7,088 nt of DNA from Alphaproteobacteria bacterium (GTDB taxonomy: Bacteria; Pseudomonadota; Alphaproteobacteria; GCA-2731375), in assembly GCA_028281075.1 (NCBI GenBank), contig JANQKO010000127.1:1-7088 (forward strand), in the 5' to 3' direction. Position numbers and translations under genes: made by a program. The notes beneath the pieces are model-generated. The model saw only the letters and a list, made by a program, of their open reading frames with translations. It searched no databases and was not told the origin of the DNA. Below, piece after piece: positions 1 to 5,666 of this stretch. Positions within the stretch are counted from its first letter, which is position 1, and each line of letters starts with the position of its first letter.

Positions 1-1379
1 GCCAGGATGCCGCGCTGATGCGCCGGGTTCTTGTGGAACACGTCGATATTGGTGCCGATCAGGTTCTTGGCGTCCAGGTTCGGCAGGTCCTGACGCATCT
101 CCGCCTCGCGGCTCTCGAACAGCTCGTGCGCCGACTTGTTCATGTAGACGATGTTGAAGTCGTCGTCCGCGATCATGAAGCTGGCCGAAGCACCGTCCAG
201 CGCCGAACGCGCCTGCGCCGCCTGCGACCCGACCATGCGGATCTTGTCGACCGAACGGGCCAGGTCACCCAGCTCGTCCTTCTGATCCATGCCCGGCAGT
301 TCGACCGTCACGTCACCGCCCGCCAACCGGCCGACACTGACGGCGATGTTGGCGATCGGCCGGCTGATCGTACGGCCGATCACCCGCATCAGCGCCATCA
401 GGAACACGAGAGCCAGGCCATAGCCGACCACCATGGCCAGCAGCGCGGCCGACGCGGCGTCCTGCTTGGCGTCGGTCTGCGCCAGCAGGTCCTCGGCGAC
501 GCTGTCCTCGACCCCCTTCAGGACGTTGATCTTGGCCGTAATCGCGTCGAACCAGACACCGCCTTCGACGCCCTGCATGTTCCCGTCTTGCCGGCTGGCG
601 ATGGCCACGTCACGCATCCGCTGAACTTCCCGTGATTCAGGTCCGCTCAGGGCGGCGGCCAGTCGTTCCGCCGCGGCCGGACCGGCAACGCGGTTGAAGC
701 CGTCGAAAAACGCCTGCTGCTGCGCGATAAGGCTGAGGAAGCGCTGGTAGATCGCCGGCTTGAACTCGCCGGCGCTGAACCCGGCGGCGCCCATGGCCCG
801 CTCGACGCCGGCCCGTTCCTTGCCCTGCAGCAGGTTCACATAGGCATTGATCGTCGCCGTCACCTCCGTATCGGTGCTGAGCATGGCCATCTCGCTGACC
901 ATATCGAGCAGGCTGGCGATCGTGCCGGTGTAGTAACCGGCCATCTGCGGCACCGAAATGCTCAGATTGTCGATCCGGCCGCGCACGTCGGCCAGCTCCG
1001 CCAGGCGTCGGTTGGCCTTCTGTACCAGACCGACGAAATCGTCACCGAACGACCCGGTGTCGAGGTCCTTGAGCGTCGTGCGGTAGACATCGCGCTTGCC
1101 GTTGGTGGCCTGCCGCTGACCGCCGATGCGGCCGGCGAACTTCTCGCCGCCGCTCGATACATAGCCGGCGGACATGCCACGTTCCTTTTGCAGCTCGTGC
1201 ACGACGGCGCTGATTTGCGTGCCGAGCATCGCCAGCGTGCCGATGCGCTCGGCCTCCCTGGACTTCCGCAGATCGCTCAGAACCGATTGACCGACCAGGA
1301 ACACCAACATGACGGTCGGCAGCAGAGCGACCAGCCCCAGCCGGGTCGCAATCTTCATGTTATTAATAAACTTCAACAT
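1..1379 (-). CDS. Methyl-accepting chemotaxis protein with NIT sensor domain, HAMP and PAS (3' end outside window)
   Basis: I translated this frame by hand; it gives 459 residues from an ATG at 1379 and runs open to base 1. The start is supported by an AGGGGG ribosome site just upstream; the next in-frame ATG, codon 8, has none. Residues about 13-33 form TM1. Residues about 45-290 are periplasmic and match the NIT (nitrate/nitrite-sensing) family, with LQKERGMSAGYV at 63-74 and KERAGVERA at 187-195. TM2 is at about 310-333, HAMP at about 334-386 (ISRPIANIA, then DELGDLARSVDKI), and a PAS domain begins near 390 (FMIADDDFNIVYMNK, then IDVFHKNPAHQR). That PAS type usually precedes an MCP signalling domain, so I infer a chemoreceptor; the signalling domain itself is not visible. 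A histidine kinase or diguanylate cyclase output is possible but less likely. The ligand is unknown: NIT domains are linked to nitrate and nitrite, but binding here is only inference. Confidence 0.88.
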   Translation of the reverse strand, partial: MLKFINNMKIATRLGLVALLPTVMLVFLVGQSVLSDLRKSREAERIGTLAMLGTQISAVVHELQKERGMSAGYVSSGGEKFAGRIGGQRQATNGKRDVYRTTLKDLDTGSFGDDFVGLVQKANRRLAELADVRGRIDNLSISVPQMAGYYTGTIASLLDMVSEMAMLSTDTEVTATINAYVNLLQGKERAGVERAMGAAGFSAGEFKPAIYQRFLSLIAQQQAFFDGFNRVAGPAAAERLAAALSGPESREVQRMRDVAIASRQDGNMQGVEGGVWFDAITAKINVLKGVEDSVAEDLLAQTDAKQDAASAALLAMVVGYGLALVFLMALMRVIGRTISRPIANIAVSVGRLAGGDVTVELPGMDQKDELGDLARSVDKIRMVGSQAAQARSALDGASASFMIADDDFNIVYMNKSAHELFESREAEMRQDLPNLDAKNLIGTNIDVFHKNPAHQRGIL

Positions 1380-1529
1380 GCCATCCCCCTGAAAAAAGAG
1401 ATAAATTCCTCCATCAGGCCGACTAGTGACGGTCCCGAATCGATGAAGCCGAACCCTCTTATCGAGCAAATCGTCTAAGATATTCCTAAAATAGGTTCTT
1501 GATATAAGTTAAGTCTTTTGGAGGCCATC
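1380..1529. other. Divergent spacer between the chemoreceptor gene and the small membrane-protein gene
   Basis: This 150-bp spacer must carry the start signals for both flanking genes. It is clearly richer in A and T than its surroundings, most of all at about 1471-1520. On the plus strand a TATAAG box (1503-1508) lies in a good position for the gene at 1530, but I see no convincing -35 box. On the minus strand CTCGATAA (1466-1459) resembles a flagellar sigma28 -10 box, about 80 nt before the chemoreceptor start, but the matching -35 box is poor. A short CCTA-AAA-TAGG inverted repeat lies at 1485-1495. No ORF or RNA gene is recognisable. Confidence 0.4.
1520..1524 (+). promoter_or_regulatory. 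Strong Shine-Dalgarno GGAGG that favours the ATG at 1530
   Basis: GGAGG ends five bases before the ATG at 1530. It is the best ribosome binding site on the plus strand in this part of the window. It supports the longer form of the small membrane protein over the internal ATG at 1668, whose upstream GAGAGG (1654-1659) is weaker. Confidence 0.55.
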
Positions 1530-1916
1530 ATGCCGACGGCCGATCCGCCGCCGGTGCGCGTCCGGCACTCGCGACGCGCGCGCGCAGTTGCTATTCTGCG
1601 GCGCCATGGCAGCACGAACGGCTTCGATAATCGGACGTCACCGCCGCGCGGGCGAGAGGCCGGCGGGATGAGCGACTTCATCCTGGTCTGGGCGCTGTCG
1701 TCGGTCGGTATCCTGGCCGCGATCTATGTCATCCGGTCGATACGCTTCCGTCGCCCGGCGCGCGCGTCCGAGATGCACCTGCGCGGCACGCTGGCGTTCT
1801 GCGCCGTGTTCGGCGCGATTCCGGCCTTTCTCTATGACACGCAGCCGCCGGCGCCCGTGGACCTGCCCGACGCGCTGCAGAACCGGCCGGCGCTGACCGC
1901 ACCGGCCGGCAACTGA
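1530..1916 (+). CDS. Small membrane protein of unknown function (128 aa; 82 aa if it starts at 1668)
   Basis: I do not recognise this protein. From the ATG at 1530 it has 128 residues. The first 46 are rich in Arg and Pro and have no hydrophobic segment. From the internal ATG at 1668 the protein would begin MSDFILVWALSSVGILAAIY, a typical first membrane segment, then a basic loop (RSIRFRRPARASE), a second hydrophobic stretch (LAFCAVFGAIPAFLY), and a Pro/Ala-rich tail. So the likely core is a two-segment inner-membrane protein. The start is uncertain: 1530 has the better ribosome site, while 1668 gives the more natural protein. The long prefix may be translated leader or simply untranslated GC-rich DNA that happens to stay open. 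It converges on metC with 8 bp between the stops and shows no clear functional link to either neighbour. Confidence 0.55.
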   Translation: MPTADPPPVRVRHSRRARAVAILRRHGSTNGFDNRTSPPRGREAGGMSDFILVWALSSVGILAAIYVIRSIRFRRPARASEMHLRGTLAFCAVFGAIPAFLYDTQPPAPVDLPDALQNRPALTAPAGN

Positions 1917-1920
1917 CCGC
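1882..1920 (+). repeat. Near-perfect tandem duplication of about 20 nt at the gene's 3' end
   Basis: Copy one (1882-1900) is ACCGGCCGGCGCTGACCGC and copy two (1901-1920) is ACCGGCCGGCAACTGACCGC. They differ only where GC in the first is AAC in the second, a one-base length change. In copy one the CTGACC is read in frame as Leu-Thr; in copy two the shifted frame makes it the TGA stop of the small membrane-protein gene. Confidence 0.8.
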
Positions 1921-1935
1921 TGCCTCAGCCGGCCG
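1903..1935. terminator. GC-only inverted repeat spanning both convergent stop codons; possible bidirectional terminator
   Basis: CGGCCGGC (1903-1910) and GCCGGCCG (1928-1935) are perfect complements, separated by 17 bases that contain the stop codons of both convergent genes. It could form a hairpin in either transcript. There is no U-tract on either side and the loop is long, so intrinsic termination is uncertain; it may only limit read-through or protect 3' ends. In this GC-rich DNA an 8-bp match is not by itself strong evidence. Confidence 0.3.
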
Positions 1936-3100
1936 CGTGAAAGCGCCGGAAGCCGGCCTCCAGGTCGGCGATCAGGTCGTCGACGTCCTCCAGACCGGCA
2001 TGGAACCGCAGGGTCGGCCCCTCGTGGGGCCAGGGCCTGGCGCTGCGGAAACTGTTCGGCTGGGTGACCAGGACCAGGCTCTCGTAGCCGCCCCAGGACG
2101 CGCCCATGCCGAACAGTTCCAGGTCGTCGACCAGCGCCGCGACCCGGTCCTCGGCGCAGGGCTTCAGCGTCACGCCGAACAGGCCCGAGGCGCCCAGGAA
2201 GTCGCGCCGCCACAGCGCGTGGCCCGGATCGTCGGGCAGGGCCGGATGCATGACGCGCTCCACTTCCGGCCGGCCCCGGAACCACTCGGCCAGCGCCAGG
2301 CCCTGCGTCATGTGCTGCCGCAGGCGCACGCCGAGGGTACGCAGGCCGCGCTGCGCCAGATAGATGTCGTCCGGACCCGCCGTCTGGCCCAGCTCGCGGG
2401 TGGTCGGCTCCAGTCGCGGCCAGACCTCCCGGGTCGCCGTCACCGTGCCCAGCATCACGTCCGAATGGCCGACGATGTATTTCGTCGCGGCCTGGATCGA
2501 GACATCGACGCCATGCGCGAACGGCTTGTAGAACAGCGGCGAGGCCCAGGTATTGTCCATCAGCACGACCGCGCCGGCGGCATGCGCGGCCTCGGCGATG
2601 GCCGGAATGTCCTGTACCTCGAAGGTCAGCGAGCCCGGGCTCTCGACATAGACCAGCCGCGTGTTGTCCCGGATCAGGTCCTTGATCCCGGCGTTGATCA
2701 GCGGATCGTAATAGGTCGTCTCGACGCCGAACCGGGCCAGGATGCCGTTGCAGAACTTGTGCGTCGGCCCATAGGCGTTGTCGGTGACCAGCACGTGATC
2801 ACCGGCCTTGAGGAACGCCAGCATGGCGCACGCGATGGCGGCCAGGCCCGAGGGATAGACCAGGCACCGGTAGCCGCCCTCGAGCGCCGCGACCGCGTCC
2901 TCCAGCGCATAGGAGGTGGGCGTACCCCAGCGGCCGTAGACCACCGTTCGCTCGCCCTCGCTGCGGGCCTGCTGGGCCGCGCGCAGATCCGACAGAGACC
3001 GGTGTAAGACCGTCGAGGCGTGATAGACGGGCGGGTTAACGATGCCGAAATTGTCCTCGGGATGGCGGCCGGCGACCACGATCTTGGTATCGTCTTTCAT
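1925..3100 (-). CDS. metC: Cystathionine beta-lyase (PLP-dependent)
   Basis: This 391-residue cytoplasmic enzyme would cleave cystathionine to homocysteine, pyruvate and ammonia, the step before methionine synthase. It is a full-length member of the Cys/Met-metabolism PLP family (usual size about 390-400). Visible hallmarks are YGRWGTPT (55-62), which contacts the cofactor phosphate; SGLAAI (84-89); MDNTWASPLF (181-190) with the PLP-ring Asp182; SIQAATKYIVGHSD (201-214) with the Schiff-base Lys207; and LRFHAGLED (364-372) with the carboxylate-binding Arg365. The SWGGYESL motif (335-342), with Trp rather than a small residue, favours beta-lyase over cystathionine gamma-synthase or gamma-lyase. 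The ATG at 3100 is chosen because family homology begins there (MKDDTKIVVAGR); the frame stays open far upstream, but that part is not protein-like. The ribosome site is weak (AAGAG). It is divergent from aapJ. Confidence 0.93.
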   Translation of the reverse strand: MKDDTKIVVAGRHPEDNFGIVNPPVYHASTVLHRSLSDLRAAQQARSEGERTVVYGRWGTPTSYALEDAVAALEGGYRCLVYPSGLAAIACAMLAFLKAGDHVLVTDNAYGPTHKFCNGILARFGVETTYYDPLINAGIKDLIRDNTRLVYVESPGSLTFEVQDIPAIAEAAHAAGAVVLMDNTWASPLFYKPFAHGVDVSIQAATKYIVGHSDVMLGTVTATREVWPRLEPTTRELGQTAGPDDIYLAQRGLRTLGVRLRQHMTQGLALAEWFRGRPEVERVMHPALPDDPGHALWRRDFLGASGLFGVTLKPCAEDRVAALVDDLELFGMGASWGGYESLVLVTQPNSFRSARPWPHEGPTLRFHAGLEDVDDLIADLEAGFRRFHAAG

Positions 3101-3188
3101 ACGGATCTCAACTCTTGCGGGTTTTCGGGCAGGATATGACGGCTGACCGGCATAATGGCACCGGGCCGCGGCCGACGCCAGCGCGGGC

Positions 3189-3210
3189 GGGGACGGGGAC
3201 GGGGACGGGG
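3189..3210 (+). repeat. (GGGGAC)3GGGG tract, candidate G-quadruplex
   Basis: Four runs of four guanines are separated by identical AC dinucleotides, with a further GGG run just before (3185-3187). The pattern fits the standard definition of an intramolecular G-quadruplex with very short loops. The G-rich strand is the metC template strand; the tract starts 89 bp upstream of the metC start codon and ends about 78 bp upstream of the aapJ -35 box. Whether it folds is inference. Confidence 0.75.
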
Positions 3211-3262
3211 TGAATCGCCACGGCGCGGTAACCATGCCGTTTCTTGTGGGCCACTGACGAGG

Positions 3263-3278
3263 TGTGATAGTTTTGTGA
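3263..3278 (+). promoter_or_regulatory. TGTGA direct repeat, 11-bp period, possible activator site
   Basis: TGTGA occurs at 3263-3267 and again at 3274-3278, one helical turn apart, ending 9 bp before the proposed aapJ -35 box. TGTGA is also the half-site of CRP/FNR-family operators, but those are inverted repeats and here the two are in the same orientation. The position is right for an activator that contacts RNA polymerase. No specific regulator can be assigned. Confidence 0.25.
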
Positions 3279-3287
3279 ATACATGGC

Positions 3288-3311
3288 TTGCATTGGATGG
3301 TTCTGGTGCAA
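3288..3311. promoter_or_regulatory. TTGCA-N14-TGCAA inverted repeat overlapping the aap promoter
   Basis: The arms are TTGCA (3288-3292) and TGCAA (3307-3311). The right arm sits inside GGTGCA (3305-3310), a perfect half of the NtrC consensus TGCACC-N5-GGTGCA; at the standard spacing the left half would be TGGATG (3294-3299), which matches only three of six. Bound protein would cover the spacer between the -35 and -10 boxes, which suggests repression if it is a real operator. Confidence 0.25.
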
Positions 3312-3321
3312 CGATAATAAT
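3288..3321 (+). promoter_or_regulatory. Candidate sigma70-type promoter of the aap operon
   Basis: Two overlapping readings are possible: TTGCAT (3288-3293) with GATAAT (3313-3318), spacer 19, or TTGGAT (3293-3298) with AATAAT (3316-3321), spacer 17. Both -10 boxes match TATAAT at five of six bases. Transcription would begin near 3325-3328, about 45 nt before the aapJ start codon. It lies in the most AT-rich part of the spacer. Confidence 0.45.
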
Positions 3322-3323
3322 CT

Positions 3324-3337
3324 CGCACAAACGTGCG
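3324..3337 (+). other. Short leader hairpin at the predicted 5' end of the aap mRNA
   Basis: CGCAC (3324-3328) and GTGCG (3333-3337) are perfect complements around an AAAC loop. It begins almost exactly at the predicted transcription start, so it may cap and stabilise the 5' end of the message. It ends 19 bases before the AGGGAAGG ribosome site and does not cover it. Confidence 0.3.
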
Positions 3338-3371
3338 TAAGTTCGGATCCTTAAACAGGGAAGGTTCTTCG

Positions 3372-4388
3372 ATGCGATATACGAGCCTATGCGCCGCTGG
3401 CTTTGCGGCAATGTTTGTAGCCGGAACGGCCAGTGCCGGGACGCTCGACGACGTCAAGGCCCGCGGTGAGCTGATCTGCGGCGTCACCACCGGCCTGGCC
3501 GGGTTCGCCGCCCCGGACGATAAGGGCGAATGGGCCGGCTTCGACGTCGATGTCTGCCGCGCTGTCGCGACCGGCGTCTTCGGCGATCCGAAGAAGGTCA
3601 AGTTCGTGCCGACTACCGGCAAGAGCCGGTTCCCGGCCCTGCAGTCGGGCGAGGTCGACATGCTGGCCCGGAACACGACCTGGACCTTCGACCGGGACGT
3701 CAAGCTCGGCTTCGAGTTCACCGGCATCAACTTCTATGACGGCCAGGGCTTCATGGTCCGCAAGGACCTGGGCGTGAAGTCGGCCTACGAGCTCGACGGC
3801 GCCAGCGTCTGCGTCACCACCGGCTCGACCACCGAGCTCAACCTCGGTGACTTCTTCCGGGCCAACAACATGAGCTACACGCCGGTCGTCTACGAGAAGG
3901 CGGACGAGATCCGCACGGCCTACGACGCCAACCGCTGCGACGTCTACACCACCGACCGGTCGGGCCTGGCCGCGCAGCGGTCCGAGCTCAGCAATCCCGA
4001 CGACCATGTCGTGCTGCCGGAAGTGATTTCGAAAGAGCCACTGGGCCCGCTGGTCCAGCATGGCGACCACCAGTGGGGCGACGTCGTCCGCTGGTCGCTG
4101 AACGTCATGATCATCGCCGAGGAGCTGGGCGTCACCTCGCAGAACGTCGACGACATGCGGGCGAGCTCGAAGAACCCGGAAATTCGGCGGCTCCTGGGCG
4201 TCGAGGGCGAATACGGCCCGCGCCTGGGTCTGGCGAACGACTGGGCCTACAACATCATCAAGACCGTCGGCAACTATGCCGAGTCGTACGAACGCAACGT
4301 CGGTCCGAACACCCCGATCGGACTGGAGCGCGGCGTGAACGCGCTGTGGACGGACGGCGGCATCCTGTACGCGCCCCCGTTCCGTTGA
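3372..4388 (+). CDS. aapJ: General L-amino-acid ABC transporter, periplasmic substrate-binding protein
   Basis: This 338-residue protein would capture L-amino acids in the periplasm and deliver them to the AapQ/AapM permease. The ATG at 3372 follows AGGGAAGG at 3357-3364 with a 7-base gap. It opens a clear Sec signal peptide (about 1-22) ending ASA before GTLDDVK. An upstream in-frame GTG at 3333 would place 13 charged residues before the signal and is rejected. The mature protein begins with the binding-protein fold LDDVKARGELICGV, then GFDVDVCRAVATGVFGD (about 54-70), the lobe-one TTGKSRFPALQSGEVDML, and RNTTWTFDRD, all typical of the family 3 binding proteins of AapJ type. The length fits AapJ (about 340) and is greater than in the usual polar amino-acid binders (about 250). 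It is first in the operon and is followed by a strong hairpin and then the permeases. The exact specificity cannot be read from sequence. Confidence 0.93.
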   Translation: MRYTSLCAAGFAAMFVAGTASAGTLDDVKARGELICGVTTGLAGFAAPDDKGEWAGFDVDVCRAVATGVFGDPKKVKFVPTTGKSRFPALQSGEVDMLARNTTWTFDRDVKLGFEFTGINFYDGQGFMVRKDLGVKSAYELDGASVCVTTGSTTELNLGDFFRANNMSYTPVVYEKADEIRTAYDANRCDVYTTDRSGLAAQRSELSNPDDHVVLPEVISKEPLGPLVQHGDHQWGDVVRWSLNVMIIAEELGVTSQNVDDMRASSKNPEIRRLLGVEGEYGPRLGLANDWAYNIIKTVGNYAESYERNVGPNTPIGLERGVNALWTDGGILYAPPFR

Positions 4389-4403
4389 TCGCCTAATCGA
4401 CGG

Positions 4404-4436
4404 CGAGGCACGCCCGGTTCCGCCGGGCGTGCCTCG
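4404..4436 (+). terminator. Strong intercistronic hairpin between aapJ and aapQ, attenuator or mRNA stabiliser
   Basis: The arms 4404-4417 and 4423-4436 are perfectly complementary over 14 bp (CGAGGCACGCCCGG with CCGGGCGTGCCTCG) around a TTCCG loop. It starts 15 bases after the aapJ stop codon and ends 38 bases before aapQ. No U-tract follows, so it is unlikely to be a full intrinsic terminator. Hairpins in this position after binding-protein genes commonly protect the upstream mRNA from 3' decay or terminate part of transcription, giving more binding protein than permease; that role here is inferred. Confidence 0.8.
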
Positions 4437-4474
4437 ATCACCGGCAAGCGACTTTAGCCACATGGGGTGCCGGG

Positions 4475-5662
4475 ATGGCCGTAGCTGACGTCAGCCAATC
4501 CTCAGCCAAGGTGAACTGGCTGTACGACGCGCGCGTGCGCGCGGTCTTTTATCAGATCCTCACAATCGTTCTGTTCGTGCTGTTCGTGGTTTGGCTGGGC
4601 AGCAATACCGCCCAGAACCTGGAAGACCGCGGTATCGCCACCGGTTTCGGCTTCCTTGATCAGCCGGCCGGCTTCGGCGTGCCGTTTTCGTTGATCGATT
4701 ACAGCGAGACCTCGCCCTACTGGGATGCCTTCGTGCTGAGCGTGCTCAACACGCTCTTCATCTCGTTCATCGGCATCGTCCTGGCGACCGTTATCGGCTT
4801 CATCTTCGGCGTCATGCGCCTGTCGTCGAACTGGATCATCTCGAAATTTGCCGCCATCTATCTCGAGACCGCGCGCAACGTTCCGTTGCTGCTGCAGATC
4901 CTGTTCTGGTACTTCGGCGTCCTGACGGCGCTGCCGCAACTTCGGCAGAGCATCAATATCGGCGACTCGATCTTCCTCAACAATCGCGGCCTGTACATGC
5001 CGTCGCCGATCTACGGGCCCGGTTTCGAATTCGTCGTCATCGCCTTTCTGGTCGCCGTCATCGGCGTGATCATGATCAGGCGCTGGGCGGCGAAGCGGCA
5101 GGAAGCGACCGGCGAGCAGTTTCCGGTCTTCTGGACGGCCCTCGGCCTGATCCTCGGCCTGCCGCTGCTCGCGTTCGCCGTCACCGGCTTTCCGCTGAGC
5201 TGGGAGTATCCGGCGCTCAAGGGCTTCAATTTCCGCGGCGGCGCGGTTCTCATACCGGAGTTCATGGCGCTGCTGGCGGCGCTCACGCTCTATACCGCCG
5301 CCTTTATCGGCGAGATCGTGCGCGCCGGCATCATGGCCGTCAGCCACGGCCAGACCGAAGCGGCCTACGCGCTCGGCATCCGGCCGGGCACCACCATGCG
5401 CCTGGTGATCATTCCGCAGGCGCTGCGGGTGATCGTGCCGCCGCTGACCAGCCAGTACCTGAACCTGACCAAGAACTCCTCGCTGGCCGCCGCCATCGGC
5501 TATCCCGAGCTGGTCGCGGTCTGGTCGGGCACGGTGCTGAACCAGACGGGCCAGGCCATCGAATGCATCCTGATGACCATGCTGGTCTATCTGACGATCA
5601 GCCTGTCCATCTCGGTATTCATGAACTGGTACAACAGGCGCATCGCGCTGGTGGAGAGGTGA
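4475..5662 (+). CDS. aapQ: General L-amino-acid ABC transporter, permease subunit AapQ
   Basis: This 395-residue inner-membrane protein would form one half of the translocation channel with AapM. It has about eight hydrophobic segments: roughly 26-42, 88-113, 125-152, 185-201, 219-238, 262-283, 310-328 and 364-386. The ETARNVPLLLQILFWYFGVL stretch (131-150) and the EAA loop GQTEAAYALGIRPG (292-305), followed by MRLVIIPQALRVIVPPL, are hallmarks of HisM-family permeases; the EAA loop docks onto the ATPase. A region of about 160-250 with an extra loop (NNRGLYMPSPIYGPGFEF) distinguishes AapQ from the shorter HisM/HisQ type and explains the length near 400. The ATG at 4475 has a modest site (GGGGTG, 4464-4469), consistent with lower expression than aapJ. 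aapM starts four bases after its stop. Confidence 0.93.
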   Translation: MAVADVSQSSAKVNWLYDARVRAVFYQILTIVLFVLFVVWLGSNTAQNLEDRGIATGFGFLDQPAGFGVPFSLIDYSETSPYWDAFVLSVLNTLFISFIGIVLATVIGFIFGVMRLSSNWIISKFAAIYLETARNVPLLLQILFWYFGVLTALPQLRQSINIGDSIFLNNRGLYMPSPIYGPGFEFVVIAFLVAVIGVIMIRRWAAKRQEATGEQFPVFWTALGLILGLPLLAFAVTGFPLSWEYPALKGFNFRGGAVLIPEFMALLAALTLYTAAFIGEIVRAGIMAVSHGQTEAAYALGIRPGTTMRLVIIPQALRVIVPPLTSQYLNLTKNSSLAAAIGYPELVAVWSGTVLNQTGQAIECILMTMLVYLTISLSISVFMNWYNRRIALVER

Positions 5663-5666
5663 CGGC

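Larger units (their letters stand above)
3101..3371. other. Divergent control region between metC and the aap operon
   Basis: This 271-bp spacer holds the promoters of two operons that face away from each other. The metC-proximal half is very GC-rich and contains the G-tract repeat; I see no convincing metC promoter boxes in it, only a weak CATTAT at 3151-3156 on the minus strand. The aapJ-proximal half (about 3240-3350) is much richer in A and T and holds the direct repeat, promoter, inverted repeat and leader hairpin listed separately. No credible protein or RNA gene is present. Confidence 0.7.

Noticed and set aside
1459..1466. Possible flagellar sigma28 promoter for the chemoreceptor (CTCGATAA on the minus strand)
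   Set aside because: The -10-like box matches six of eight bases, but at the standard 11-base spacing the -35 region matches only four of eight, so it is not claimed as a promoter.
1638..2285. Minus-strand open frame spanning the convergent junction
   Set aside because: It overlaps metC and the small membrane-protein gene, is Arg/Gly/Pro-rich, and has no ribosome site or recognisable domain.
3285..3309. Possible sigma54 promoter upstream of aapJ
   Set aside because: GG at 3295-3296 and GC at 3308-3309 are separated by 11 bases; sigma54 requires 10, and the surrounding consensus bases are poor.
3101..3730. Upstream extension of the metC frame to about 600 residues
   Set aside because: The extra part is antisense to aapJ and the control region, low in complexity and unlike any family member; metC homology starts at the ATG at 3100.
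4527..4543. Alternating purine-pyrimidine run (ACGCGCGCGTGCGCGCG), possible Z-DNA
   Set aside because: It lies within aapQ and is explained by the Asp-Ala-Arg-Val-Arg-Ala codons in GC-rich usage.
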